64,000 bases of DNA from Hybos culiciformis (GCA_964007475.1 OZ023274.1:83490346-83554345), one strand, 5' to 3'. Shown: positions 1-11,665, counted from the stretch's first letter. The notes: generated by a model from the letters alone, not told the origin. Numbers and translations: made by a program.

Positions 1-3000
1 AAATTTTCATTATTAACATCTTTCATGTAAATTAAATTTATTTTATCAAGATAGGAAATTTTATTATCACATTATTTATTACATAAAAATACTATGTTAA
101 TATAACATTATACATTCTGCAACATAATACATTCTGCAACAATATACATTCTGCAACATAATTATGTGTACATATATTATGTATGTATATATATAATTTC
201 AGACACATCTATATGTGAATATTATTATATTACGACAATAATAACCGTACACTTTATGTTTGTTTTTATGAATAAAATTTACATTTATAAGTTGAATTTA
301 AATTAAGTTTCCATTTGGAAGAACATCATACACAATTATATAAATTTTAATTTTAATAGATGACTTTGCGATAGATGAACAAATGAGTTAAACATATTTA
401 GTTTTTGATTTTATTATTAAAATTGTTAAAGTAATTTAATTTTTTTATTAGATTTTTTTAATTTCATATATTTTTATTAAAATTGAGATCAACAGGTCTA
501 ATAAAATTGAATACAGTATTAAATTATATAGAAATGAAGTGACAATTTTAATGTGCAATTTGCAATACATATATTTCACCTTTTATTATATTAAAAAGGA
601 TTGGATATATATAATTAGAAAGAAAATATTTTATAATTTTGACTGCATAACTTACAAACTAACAACATTATAATTAAAGGACTCCCAATTTACTGCATAT
701 ATTTTGTTAATAAAAGTAGAGATTCCTTTTTTGTGAGGTTTTAGAGAGATTTCATTAAAATTAAATAAAAAACGTCCTTTTTAAATAATATCTATAATTT
801 TGCTTAGAATGACCCATGTTTGATATGCATATTTAAATCTGAATTTATATTTTTCATTAAATTTTAAACTAAAATATTTTTTGAACTAAATGAATAAATT
901 TCTTGTTGAGGGATTAAAATATTATTGAAAATTTAATCATTTGATCTTTAACAGAACTCACGACATTAAAACAATAAGAATAAAATCGTAAAATTAATTT
1001 TATGTTAATTTGAAATTTTAAGGGTTTTTTTTTATTACAACACTTAAATGCAGGGAATTAATAGCTTGCTTATGTTTCGTGAATTGAGCTATTAAATATA
1101 TTTTTATTTCGGAAGTCTATAAAGTTAAAAATTACATTGACATTTTTTTTTTTTCAAAATTAATAAGGGTAAAAGCTTTTAAAAAATTTCTATTTTTTTT
1201 TAGATTTTTATGTAAGTGAACCTAAAATGCACCTTACTGAAAGATACGTTATGTTAATTTTTTTTCAATCAATGAGACGAACATAAGTAATGGTAAGTAT
1301 ATTGCGGGATTGACGATTTTGCAAACTATAACCAATTATTTTTATTCTATAATTTTTCCTAATTATATAGGCTTTGATCAACATTGGAAATATTTAACAT
1401 AAGAAAACTGTGGTCACAATGTGTGCATTCGAAAATTCGACCACTTATGTTTTTGAAAAAAAAATTAAATTAACCAAGCAAAAATAATTAACATAGATAA
1501 AACCACAAGAAGACAAAAGATAAATCTTAAATTTCTTTAAAATTTAACATTATAAAGAGAATTGAATTTATTTATGTTATTTAAAGCTTTCATTTGCACA
1601 TCAATTTTATCGACAGAATTACATTATTTTCCACACTCTGTATATTTTTTTTTCTTATATTTCATACATTCATTCATAAACATATGCGCATTGTACATAA
1701 ATAAATATATGTATTTAATAAAAAAAATTTGTTTCTATATTTTGAATCCTTGGAAATGAAAATATTATTTTATTAGCTTTAACGCAAAGAGTGCACAGAG
1801 TAAAATTAAAATAATTTTCAACACACAAAAATGTTTATTTAACATTATTAAATATTTAAATTTAGCAAATAATTTATAAAATTTAACTTTCTTTTTATAG
1901 TTTTATGTATAATAGGTACTCTGAACATATTTTAACACACGAAGCATTAATTTATTTTTTCGACATTATATATCATGTAGAAATAAAAAATAATATAATT
2001 TGAAATGTTAATCCAATCAAACTTTGAAATAGTAAGAAATTTTGTTCTGATTTGATCAAGATGTGAAAATCTAAACGAACAATTTTACTTAAAGTTATAA
2101 TTTGAATGTATTGAAATGTACAATAACAGAACACATTAAATTTTCATTAACTTTAATTGATCAGTTCGTGACAAGGTTACTTCAAACATAGGAAAGATGA
2201 ACATCGTATTCGTTTGTTGGATATACAAAACGTATATCTGGGTTTTATATTGAGAATTTTTATTTTGTTGTTTACATTATACCGTGTAGATGTTAACTGG
2301 TAATTTACGAGTTTTGTCAATCCGTGCGTATGTCTTTAGAAATGAACTTGAATGAGAGATAAATTTGTAGACTATATTTTCCTAACGCAAATATGCATAG
2401 ATTTGTTCTTTTTCTTTCGGTAGAACAGGGAAAATGATGAATAAATTAAATTCGAATTTAATCTGTGCGTCTAAAAAATTTAGATAAGTATATTGAACTT
2501 TTTTGTTATACTTTTTATTTTAATTTTTTTTTTTCAAAATAAAACTTTAAATCCATAAAAATGTTACATTAAGTTCTCTATCTTATTAAAGTTTTTTTTT
2601 TCTTTTTAAATGGGTATGCTGAACTTATTACATCTGCATTAAAATTTAGTTTTCTTCAATTTATTTGAAATAAAGAAAAAGCAGAAAAAGAAAAATCTGA
2701 AAACTTCTGACAAAACTTCGGCTATCCTGCAGGAATTACATTTTCAGATTTCTTTTTTTTTTATATTAATAGCATGTATAACTTGTTATCAAAACATCGA
2801 TTTCATTGTTACTATACTAATTTTTAATGTTCTTCTATATACCAAAAATATTTTATTTACCGATAAGGCATAATGAACAATATTATAGTTATCTAAATTG
2901 AAATCTAATAATAAAGTTGATTCAATGTATATTGTTAGAGACTTAAAAAAGAGGGTTATAAAGTTCCATAAAATTGATTTAATAACAACAATAATAATGA

Positions 3001-3130
3001 CAATAATAATGACATTAATGATCAATATAGTCTTTAGTCTCTATAATCTCTAAATTGATTAATCCTTTTTTAAAAGCCAAAACTTTTGGGTGGGATTATG
3101 AAGTTGAAATGTGATTTGTAGGTAGGTTTT
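1..3130. other. A+T-rich non-coding DNA
   Basis: I see no supportable gene in this stretch. It is made of A/T homopolymer runs and short open frames of the size expected by chance at this composition. The one clear structure is the 17-bp tandem repeat at 111-160. It could be intergenic, or an intron of the plus-strand split gene that begins further right. Confidence 0.6.
111..160. repeat. 17-bp tandem repeat, three units
   Basis: Three near-identical units containing TACATTCTGCAACA start at 111, 128 and 145, a 17-bp period. The block lies in otherwise unstructured A+T-rich DNA. It is a small minisatellite with no visible function. Confidence 0.85.
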
Positions 3131-3132
3131 GA

Positions 3133-3412
3133 CCAAGTACATAGGGGATGTTTAAGACGGGTTTACAAAAAACTCCGTCCAGGAGATACTTAAATTCAAA
3201 AAACTATTTCTCCTTCGGAAAAATTTCAACCTTCTCGACAGATTTTCCTGCGTTACAAAAAATTAAAAAAATGTTTAGATGTTTTATACATTTATCCCGA
3301 GCTTACTCATGAACTCATGAAAAATTTTAAATTAACACCTTCAACACATTGCAAAAACGTTAAAGTTGCTCCTGTTGAATTTTGGGAAAGGATTGCGTAT
3401 AAGGAGAAATAA
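3133..3412 (+). pseudogene. Decayed protein-coding relic, unidentified
   Basis: This patch is less A+T-rich than its flanks and has codon-like composition. From 3275 to the TAA at 3410-3412 a 45-codon frame is open, with residues such as YPELTHELMKNF and VAPVEFWERIAYKEK. A neighbouring frame upstream, containing LRRVYKKLRPGDT and FQPSRQIFLRYKKLKK, carries one in-frame TAA. It joins the downstream frame only if a one-base indel is assumed in the A-rich stretch near 3255-3275. I see no splice donor or acceptor at the borders, so an intronless (possibly processed) pseudogene or a fragment of an old mobile element is most likely. I do not recognise the protein family. An exon with sequencing errors in the A-run is the alternative. 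Confidence 0.4.
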
Positions 3413-4685
3413 GAAGAATTGAAAATCGTTTTTGACGAATTATTCTTTTTTAAATGGAACCTTTTTCAGATATTTTTTAAATATATATTAATTTTAATGT
3501 AAAAGCAAATAGTTATCAGTCAGTCATACTCATAAGTCGTGATCGGCTTTTTGTTAAAGGCTTTGCAACTATCCGATAGAAATATTCAAACTTTTATTAT
3601 TTTGTTCCATTCCATTTTGTTATAATATTATACGAAAAGGAAAAAACTTGTTCTTTTTTAAGTATAATTTTAATTTTTTATTTTATTTTTTTTTTTGCAC
3701 AGTTATGCAATTCTGTATGGGTATAAAATTAAATTATGCATGAAAAAGGATATTGGATGTGAAACTATTCCTAGTTTGATAATTTTTTATGGTTTTTTTG
3801 TTCTCTCAAATGAATTTTTTTTTACAAATATAACTTTATTTTTTTTCTTTCTATATATGATATTTTCCTAAAGTACGTAGAAAAAACTGGTTTGAATTAA
3901 AAATTTAAAGTGACAAACAATGTACAATTTGACAGCATAGTTTCATTCATAGAAAAAAAATAAACACAAATTTTATCTAACATATTGTTTTTATAGTATT
4001 TTCCAGTTATTTTTTTTTTTTTTGTTTGTGCAGTATCGTATGTTTATTATTTATTTAGAGACACACAAAGCATGCAAAAAATTAAATCTAAATCTATTAA
4101 AAGGATAATTGTATGTCTGTTAAAATCAAAAGTATACCTTTGCTAAAAAATATAAAAAAAAATTAGATTAGTGTGCCATTTAAGAGATAATTCCGCTGTC
4201 TAATACTATATACTTAATAGAAAATTGTAAATGTTCATATTTCTAACCAATAGTCGAATTCAAAATCTTAAGTAGGTTTCAAACCTAGACGTGCTTGCGA
4301 ATGAAGCTTTTTCTATTTTTCAAAGTATTTTTCATAATTTAGTCAGTGGGTGCATAGGTTTTAAATTAATTGATTCGTCTGGATGTATGACCTTATTAGT
4401 TTCATTGCAAATAAATATATATGAGAACTAAAGTTTTAGATGCAATAAGTTTTTTCTATTTTTCTAAAAATTACCTACGATGGCAAAGACATACTTTCGA
4501 TTGTAATAGATACAATTGTTGATAATTTACTTTTCAAATTGAAATAATTTAAAAGAATGCATGAAACATAATATTATGTATATGTACTATCATTATGTAC
4601 ACTTATGTTTATAAAAAAAAAAAAAAAAATAAAAAAAAAAATCCAGTAAATAATATTTTTTGTCTTTTAATAAAACTATTAATAG
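3413..4685. other. A+T-rich DNA, no gene seen
   Basis: Homopolymer runs and short chance frames only. A patch at 4343-4420 reads open for about 28 codons after an AG acceptor-like site, but no acceptable splice donor follows, so I do not call it an exon. Confidence 0.5.
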
Positions 4686-4715
4686 ATTCTAGTTGAAATT
4701 GATCGAAGAAGAATG
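4686..4715 (+). CDS. Possible 30-nt internal exon of the plus-strand split gene
   Basis: The reading ILVEIDRRRM (10 codons, phase 0 at both ends) lies between an AG acceptor (…CTATTAATAG) and a perfect GTAAGT donor at 4716-4721. Its phase matches the next candidate exon at 6902, which also starts in phase 0. The acceptor has a weak pyrimidine tract and the exon is tiny, so chance is a real possibility. I include it because donor strength and phase agree with the downstream chain. No identity can be given. Confidence 0.25.
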
Positions 4716-5982
4716 GTAAGTTTAAATGTCATATAGATTTTAAACTATTTATTCAAGCTGGATTTTCAGATTCAGAAGGGGTCAACATGACTTTTAAACA
4801 CAATTCAAGAAATCATACTTAATGATACTAACGATAAAATTAAGATAAACAGATTAATTTTGAATCTATTTAGAAGAATTATTAACATATTATATTATAA
4901 AATTTATAGTTTTATTTATTTTATTTTACTTTTTTTTTTTTAAATAAGATAAATAAATGCAGTTGGATGCCCCAAACTAAAAATGTTGACCTTCATTGAA
5001 GATAAAATCAAAAGTTACAATGACAAAGTTAAATGTTCTGTCAAATGAATTAAAGTGTCCTTTATTTGAAAATTTCTTATTATATTTCACTTTATGGGTT
5101 GAATAATTCAAAAGAGATACATAAAATTAAATTTTATGTGATAAAGTAAAAATATTATCCAATGTATATAGTATAGTATATAAATCATTGGATATATAAT
5201 GTCAACAAAAAATATAATACAATTCCCTTTCTATTAGACAAGTATGGTTTAATCCATGTTACCAACCACTAAAAATGTTTTTTTTTATATAATTATGATT
5301 ATGTTAAAGAAAAGTTGAAAAAACTTAATAAGTTTATTGATAATTTTTTATTTTTTGGAACAACAATCTACTTTAAAGAAATTAATGTATAGCCAAGAAA
5401 ATACAGAATAATAATTTATATTTTGGATAGTTGAAAGTGCATAACTTTCAGAAAAAGAAAACTCTGAAGACATGGAAATATTTAAGTATTTTTTTTTTTT
5501 TTCTGAAAATCACTGAAAAATTATAAATTTCAAAGAAGAATTAATATAATTTTGAACAAATTTCCTGAAACAGAAGTGTAAATTTCAAACTCCGTCTTGA
5601 ATCGATTCGAGATATAATTGGAACAAAGTGTGCAAGAACGGAATCAATTAAACATAAAAATTGTATTTCCTTAATTAAATTGGATTGAAAATATTTAGCA
5701 ATTACTTTTGTTTTTTTTACTATTTTATTAACTGGAAATTTCATTCATACAAGGAAATCAATAAAATAACTCATAATATTAATTTCTATGCCATGAAATT
5801 ATTAATTGAATTAAATTGATTTATTGATGGCTAATTAATTAAATTTTTCTTTTATTTCTTCTATTTCGTCCTCCAAGGAATGTAGGTTTATTAGAAAAAA
5901 TATATACCTGAAATATCAAAATATTATTCTTATAGTATATTCTTATTATGTTGATTATTTCAAAAAAACACACAAACCAAAA

Positions 5983-6720
5983 AGAAAATACAATGATTTC
6001 ATCCAATTAATTAATGAATATGAAAAAAAGTTTTTTTTTATTGATTACAAAAATAAAAACCTAAAAGAAACTTTATAAAAAAAATAATAATAATAGTAAA
6101 AAATATAAGAACTTTAAGGAGCTAACAGGTGTAACATTAGCACTGTAAAATATTCACTTCAGACATTTGATATCGATTTTTTATATTAATACATTTTTTT
6201 TGTGATTAAGTGTGCAAAAACCTCTTAAATCAAATAACATGAAAACGTAATAGTAGATTACAACAAATGTTAAGAAAATTTGTTATTACAACGAGTTGTG
6301 TATACACAAAAACACTTAGACACGAGTCAATACTTATATCACGAGACCGTTAGGTCGAGTAATATAATATTGACGAGTGGCTATGTGTTTTTGTGTATAT
6401 ACACACCGAGCTGTATAACAAATTTTATTAACATGTTTTGTATACTGTTTTAATGTGCATGTGAGAGGTAGTTGCAATCAATACATTTACAATGCAAAAA
6501 ATAAACAAGAGTTCAAAATGAAGTAAGTAAATAAAATTTACTTAATACGGAGAATGTAAATAAAATTTACTTAATTAAATAATTACATGTGTATTGACGC
6601 ATGTAATATACCATTTATCGAGCTAAATTTACGATTGTAAATACAACTTACCGATCACATGCACATTAAAATATTTTAATGCCGTTAAAAAATAATGGAG
6701 AATTCAAATAATATTTGGTC
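5983..6720 (+). repeat. Dispersed repeat copy A, interrupted by the palindromic element
   Basis: Bases 5983-6248 and 6673-6720 match the single uninterrupted stretch at 10485-10762. Shared blocks include ATGATTTCATCCAATTAAT, GGAGCTAACAGGTGTAACAT, GATTAAGTGTGCAAAAACCT and GGAGAATTCAAATAAT. The two halves here are separated by exactly the 424-bp palindromic element. This identifies that element as a later insertion into an older repeat. The repeat itself has no visible coding capacity or terminal inverted repeats, and its family is unknown. Confidence 0.8.
6249..6672 (+). mobile_element. 424-bp double-palindrome (foldback-like) element, copy 1
   Basis: The element starts at AATAGTAGATTACAACA and ends at CATGCACATTAAAAT. 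It consists of two adjacent imperfect palindromes. The first is centred near 6350 (around GACCGTTAGGTC), with arms carrying TTGTGTATACACAAAAACAC-type sequence. The second runs from TTTTAATGTGCATGTGAGAG to its mirror CGATCACATGCACATTAAAA. It is non-coding. Copy 2 (12626-13049) has the same length in the opposite orientation and copy 3 (57610-57955) is rearranged. The ends are not inverted repeats of each other, so it is not a classic MITE, and no clean target duplication is visible. A foldback element or other non-autonomous DNA element is my best description. Confidence 0.75.
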
Positions 6721-6901
6721 ATGTACACTGTATACACTTATAAAGTAAAAAAGAATCATTACTTTTTAAGATGTACATTTATTTACATTTTTATGTACGC
6801 ACATATTAAAATTAAAAAAAAAAAATATTTAATTCAAAGAAAAAACATTATATACATATTTACATAATTTTACAACATTTTATGGGTGTAACATATTTTA
6901 G

Positions 6902-6981
6902 ACCCAAAATTCATTAGCTACTTTATTAAGCTCTGATGCCGTGAATTTGAAATTTGATCATAATATTGAAATTTGGAATTA
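6902..6981 (+). CDS. Candidate internal exon of an unidentified split gene
   Basis: Twenty-six open codons (beginning TQNSLATLLSSDAV and containing FDHNIEIWN) plus two bases lie between a TATTTTAG acceptor and a GTATGT donor. The two left-over bases (TA) are completed by the first base of the 14-nt exon at 7159, giving Tyr and continuing the frame. The intron to the next exon would be 177 nt, a normal insect size. I do not recognise the family. Support comes from splice consensus plus phase continuity across this and the next three exons rather than from homology. Confidence 0.4.
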
Positions 6982-7158
6982 GTATGTTTATGAATAACTT
7001 ATGCTCTTAAAAAAAAAAAAACTAAAAATAATAAAGTGTTTGAATTATCGATCTTCTTTAGTATTGCCGATTTATGTGTGCACCCCTATAAATAGTTTTA
7101 AAAATGGTTGCGACTTGTTAAGAATAGAAATAAATGATGTTTAATATTTTTCTTTCAG

Positions 7159-7172
7159 TACCACAGGACCTG
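7159..7172 (+). CDS. Candidate 14-nt microexon
   Basis: TACCACAGGACCTG is bracketed by a strong acceptor (TTTTTCTTTCAG) and a perfect GTAAGT donor. Read in the phase set by the upstream exon it gives (Y)TTGP plus one base. That base joins AT from the exon at 8498 to make Asp. A microexon this short with both signals near-ideal and both phases satisfied is unlikely to be random, but RNA evidence is lacking. Confidence 0.4.
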
Positions 7173-7702
7173 GTAAGTCTATAGTGTTAAGAAAGAAATA
7201 ACTGGGGTCTCCTAATTAACTTCAGTATTTAGTAATATTGTTGATATGCATGTTGAATTCCTTGATATGATTTGTAATTATAAACATACATATTTATATT
7301 GTTGACGAGATTGATAAAAAAAAAATAGTTTTCCAAAATTATACAATTAATTTTAGAATATTATTGGTTTTAAATTAGTTCATATTTTTACTTGATTGTA
7401 CAAATTTAGTAAAATTTACGCTTTAAAGAAAATATTTTTTGATTGTTCATTAATTTAATGCAGAAATTTTGTTTTTTTTGGAAAAGAGCTTTGACCTTTA
7501 CATATTTTTGTAATGTAAAGCTACAATTTTTTTTAACTTAATTATAAAATTATTAACATATTTGATATTAAATACGAAAGTTATTTTTTGGTCGACAAGG
7601 TTGAATACAATATCCATCAAAGTATATATCATTTTGATGTCACCCTTTAGTTATGAACATATTTTTCTTCTCCATTTTTTTTTGTTATTAATGTTCATAT
7701 TA

Positions 7703-8151
7703 CACTGGCCTACACTCATTTTGGTGCCTAAGATTTTAGACCTGATTTTGGGTATATTTTGGGTATATTTTGGGTATATTTTGTAAGCTGATAAAAGAAA
7801 ACTAGTCACATTTTTCATATCAGCTCTTTATCTTGATTGCCAATTTCAATACCAAAGTATACAGAATACTTGATCTTTCATTATATACTCACCGCATATG
7901 TAACAAAACATATCAGGATCGTTAATGCAACTTCTTGACTTACTTGCCATCATAAATTTTTACGATTAATGTCATAAAAGTAGTGGACTGATTTTGAATA
8001 AAACCGTAAAAAATTTGAAATAAGAATTGTAGGTAAACCATAGCTGTCAGCTGACATCTAGTAGCAGCAATGTAGTTCATACTAACTACTTTACCGACTG
8101 CAGATGCGAACGGAGCTGCACCAATTCAAACATTTTTTTTGTAGGCCAGTG
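7703..8151. mobile_element. Possible MITE with 12-bp TIRs
   Basis: CACTGGCCTACA at 7703-7714 is exactly mirrored by TGTAGGCCAGTG at 8140-8151, enclosing about 450 bp that is less A+T-rich than its surroundings and has no coding capacity. Near the left end an 11-bp unit (GGTATATTTTG) is repeated three times in tandem (7751-7783). No clean target-site duplication is visible, so the superfamily is open; a Tc1/mariner-like or hAT-like non-autonomous element is possible. It lies in the intron between the microexon and the exon at 8498. Confidence 0.45.
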
Positions 8152-8497
8152 CTATAAAAAGTCAAGGATAATATTGCATATTGTTATTCCTAGCTTAACC
8201 CACGTCTGACTGCATAAATAAATTATGCACCTCTTTTTCTTTATTTTTTAATTTACATTATTATAGAATTATAGAAAAAAAAAATTCTATTATAAATTTT
8301 ATAATGTATTTTTTATTAATCTTAATGTATTTTTTATTAATTCTGTAGAAAATCTAAAAACTAAAAGTCATTAAAATAAATAATATACCAAATAAACAGT
8401 TTTTTCGACGCTACGTTTAAAACAATATCAGAGGTGCGTTCTCTCTGTCGTGAGTGAGAACATTTTATTTTAATATTGTTTGTTGGTCACCTTTTAG

Positions 8498-8557
8498 ATG
8501 AATCATTCGAGAAATTATTAAATGTTTACTACAGCCAGCACCGTTATGGAAAATTGT
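8498..8557 (+). CDS. Candidate 60-nt internal exon of the split gene
   Basis: Nineteen open codons (ESFEKLLNVYYSQHRYGKL) with a 2-nt start and a 1-nt end lie between acceptor GGTCACCTTTTAG and donor GTAAGT (8558-8563). The composition looks coding (Glu, Tyr, Gln, His, Arg) against an A+T-rich background. The final T pairs with TC at the start of the exon at 16422 to give Phe. The following intron would be about 7.9 kb and would contain an intact four-TM gene and several mobile elements. No family is recognised. Confidence 0.42.
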
Positions 8558-9343
8558 GTAAGTAGCGATTGTGTTTTATCGGTTTTCTCAGTAACAGTAA
8601 GTATTTGTCAAACGAACTTTTCTTTTATTTATTTTGTACGAAAAAGTTTGAAAAATCAAATGCCTCAACTCATTGGCGGATTAACACATATGCCGTCTTT
8701 AGGCATTATTAAAAAATTAACGATAATATTAATAATATTTTATTTTACTTACTTAAACATATATTTTCTTTCTCAACTTATTCATATACATAAAGTTTTT
8801 TTAAAAAAAAAAAATTGCAAAATTTTTAGTTTTTGATTACTAGTTCTAATAATTTGCCGCCCATTGCTGACTTTACAAATAAATCAGTAAGATTATAATG
8901 TTAAATAAAAACTTTTGATTACCACAAGTATATGCAAATTATTATTAAATAATTTTAAAATGACATACTATACGTATCTACATTTTTCGATATATCAATT
9001 AAGTATCATCATTTAAAATATTTTAATTTTATACTTTATTACCAACTTTAGTTTTTTTATTTTTTTATTTTTCTTTTAGAGAAAAGTGAGGAAAACTCTA
9101 TTTAGTATGTGTATTTTTTTTCCTAAAACTTACGTCACTAATGCTAGAATTATTACTACGGGAAACTATGTTGCATGAAATAAGCTAATTTTAATTTTTT
9201 TGTTTTCAATTTAATTATTGACTTTTTTTTCGATACATCCCTATTAGTAAATAATTCGCCTTTTTGGTATACTTTAACCGCTTTAACTTAGAAATAAATG
9301 TTTTTTTTTCTATCTGTCAGTGAAAATTAATTTGTAACAATCT

Positions 9344-9367
9344 GGATCATGTATACTTTTACATTTA
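9344..9367 (+). promoter_or_regulatory. 24-bp block conserved upstream of both four-TM paralogs
   Basis: GGATCATGTATAC followed by TTTTACATTTA begins 117 bp before the ATG at 9461. An identical 24-bp stretch occurs 122 bp before the ATG of the paralog at 17947, and looser similarity continues towards both start codons. Equal spacing suggests a duplicated promoter or 5' UTR. The GTATAC core is TATA-like, but I cannot assign a transcription start. Confidence 0.5.
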
Positions 9368-9460
9368 AATATCAAAAAATTTAAATATGAACATAAAATT
9401 TATAAATTTAAAATTTTTTTATTACAAAAAAAAACATAAAGTTAAATTAAAATTTTTGCC

Positions 9461-9913
9461 ATGATACTTTGTAGTCAATTAGACCAACCATGCCGTCATA
9501 TTGTCGCCAGCTATGTGGCTATTTATTTAATTATTTTGGGAGTAATTCAAGTGTTATTTTTATGTTTTGACGCTTTCAAGTGGTTCAGTGCTTTTGGATT
9601 TGTAATGAAAATTCCAACAGTTATTAGAAAACTGGAAATACTAAGTGCTTGCGTAGGTATAATTGGAGGAACAGCTTTATATTTTGGAATGGAAAAAAAT
9701 AGTCTTACATTACTGATGACGTGGCTAGTTATGATTCCAGCCTACATTACACTTCTCCTGATTTTAGCTCGTTTTAGTGACCATTCTTATGAAATAAAAA
9801 GCTTATTGGCTGCATATGCTCAAAATATTGGAGAAGTCACCCTTATTATACTCTACATAAATATTTGGTGTTATGCGCGTTTTGTTTTTGGTGAAAATAA
9901 ACACAAAAAATGA
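9461..9913 (+). CDS. Small four-pass membrane protein, paralog 1
   Basis: Intact 150-residue frame without introns, ATG to TGA. The sequence shows four hydrophobic segments at about residues 15-37, 58-76, 83-104 and 118-139, short loops and a lysine-rich C-terminal tail (GENKHKK). The N-terminus has a Cys-x6-Cys-Arg pattern (C4, C11, R12). It is clearly paralogous to the 142-residue protein at 17947: shared blocks are YL-ILG--Q, the GI-GG in TM2, WL-M-PAY in TM3 and YA--IG-VT in TM4. Insects have several lineage-specific families of small tetraspan proteins of unknown function (DUF4728/DUF7027-like), which this resembles in size and topology; that assignment is by shape only. An AATAAA lies at 9917-9922, just after the stop. 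The gene appears nested in an intron of a plus-strand split gene. Confidence 0.8.
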   Translation: MILCSQLDQPCRHIVASYVAIYLIILGVIQVLFLCFDAFKWFSAFGFVMKIPTVIRKLEILSACVGIIGGTALYFGMEKNSLTLLMTWLVMIPAYITLLLILARFSDHSYEIKSLLAAYAQNIGEVTLIILYINIWCYARFVFGENKHKK

Positions 9914-10484
9914 TCCAATAAAAAGATTTTTTAACATACTCAGGATTTTTTTTTCTCAATTTCTATTTTTATAGGTTTAAAAGTTTTTTATTTTAAATTT
10001 TAATTATTATTAGATTTTACAAAGTCCATATATCTTTTAATGTATGTAGAATATTAATTTGTGCTTTAAAAATTTTTTTTTTTGGAGAGAGATGCAAAAA
10101 TAATGTTCAAACAATTCTATGGAATTCTTTTTATGTTCTTTCTTAAATTTTAATTACCAAAAAATTAAAAAGGAACTGAAATATAGTTTTATAATTCTCG
10201 ATTTAAAATTAAACCTTCTTTTTCGGCACATAAAGATAGTAAATTGACAATATAGGAGCAAAAGAATTTTGAAGTTAATCGAAAATTGACAAACCCATTT
10301 TTTTCCAATGTAACCTACTATGACTCCACTCCATGAGTAAAATCTAAAAGAAAATTGGAATCTCCTTTTTGGCAGCTCTAAATGTGTTAAATGTGTTAAA
10401 AATTTAAATATGGGGTTAGGGGGTGTTATGTGTTTTTTTTTCGAAATGGAACTTATAAGATACTACGTGTAAATTTCACGAAGA

Positions 10485-10762
10485 AAACAAAATACGATGA
10501 TTTCATCCAATTAATATAAATGTAAAAGTATAATAATAAAAAATAAAAATAAATAAAAAATATAAGAACTTTAAGGAGCTAACAGGTGTAACATTAGCAC
10601 TGTTAAATATTCACTTCAGACATTTGATATCGATTTTTTATATTAATACATTTTTTTTGTGATTAAGTGTGCAAAAACCTCTTAAATCAAATAACATGAA
10701 AACGTAAAGTATTTTAATGTTGTTTAAAATAGTGGAGAATTCAAATAATCTATGTTTTTGGC
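10485..10762 (+). repeat. Dispersed repeat copy B (unoccupied site)
   Basis: This matches 5983-6248 joined to 6673-6720, without the 424-bp insertion. At the junction it reads AACGTAAAGTATTTTAATG, where copy A has AACGT, the element, then ATTTTAATG. It begins about 570 bp downstream of four-TM paralog 1. Non-coding; family unknown. Confidence 0.8.
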
Positions 10763-11278
10763 CATTTCAACTAAACCACTATTACTTTATGCATAAAAAT
10801 TACATTTAAATTTGTATTGTAACTAAGAACATAACATTATCTTCCCTATTTTTACTTCTTTTTATGCTGTAATGATCTAAAAAATTTAGTAAATTGAGAT
10901 TAAATAAAAAAATTTAAAACGTTGATTTCAAATTCTAGAATTTCAATTCCGATTGAAATTTTAACCACATAGTAAATTAAAAATAAATTTTTTTTTATTT
11001 CAAATTTCATCCAAAAAGTTAAATTCCAATTCTAAGTTAATATACTTATTTATTAAACTAAAATGTGGAAAATAATAAAAAAGAAAGTGTTAAACATTTC
11101 TCTGAGCCACCCTGTATATGACTGTGAATAAAAGCTTGGGCAGCTTATTGTATTCTACTCGTCACACCGTTTGATTTGATGCCTATATATGTTTGAGTTT
11201 TGAGATAATGTTAATAAATTTTGAAAAATTCATACTACAATATTAAAATGCTAATGAACATTTTAGTATTATGCAGAT

Positions 11279-11577
11279 TTAAAAATAAAAACAAAGAATA
11301 AGAGGGTGACCAGACGAACCACTTGGAGTGGCACTTGGATTGGTACTGTACTCCATTTTCACATTCCGAACAAAATGCTCAAACATACTCCAATTACACC
11401 AAATAATAAAATGGAACAAAAATGTGTTCTCTTTGATATGAAAAATTACTAAATAGTGATCCAAAATTTGTGTCGACGTAGTGTTATTTTTAAAAAATTT
11501 GTAATGACGTTTTATCATTTCCCTAAATCTTAACTGATAATGAGAAGCTTTTTTACTATTGGTCGTAAGAGTAACAT
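11279..11577 (-). CDS. 3' coding exon of an unidentified minus-strand gene or fragment
   Basis: After an acceptor (AAAAATTGCAG) this exon is open for 98 codons to a TAA at 11279-11281. That is far longer than chance frames at this composition. Visible stretches include VTLTTNSKKASHYQLRFREM, HYLVIFHIKENTFLFHF and a Ser/Pro/Gly-rich tail NPSATPSGSSGHP. It joins in frame to the exon at 11666-11765 across an 88-nt intron: G plus AT makes Asp. The alternating hydrophobic pattern vaguely resembles a SEA-like extracellular module, but I do not claim it. It lies within the long intron of the plus-strand split gene and on the opposite strand. It may be a gene remnant, because no upstream exon is obvious. 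Confidence 0.5.
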
Positions 11578-11665
11578 CTGCAATTTTTGACTAATGTGAA
11601 AGGAATTGACAAACATATCCCATTCAATAATATTTTAAAAATAGTCGAGTACTGTTTGTGCTTAC

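Noticed and set aside
5541..5744. 67-codon minus-strand frame
   Set aside because: No acceptor, donor or recognisable motif; length is compatible with chance.
8522..8836. 104-codon plus-strand frame starting at an ATG
   Set aside because: Its first part is an alternative frame of the candidate exon 8498-8557, which has splice signals; the remainder is A/T low complexity.
11095..11117. GAGCCACCCTGTATA word resembling ends of some insect transposons
   Set aside because: No partner end in the neighbourhood, so an element cannot be delimited.
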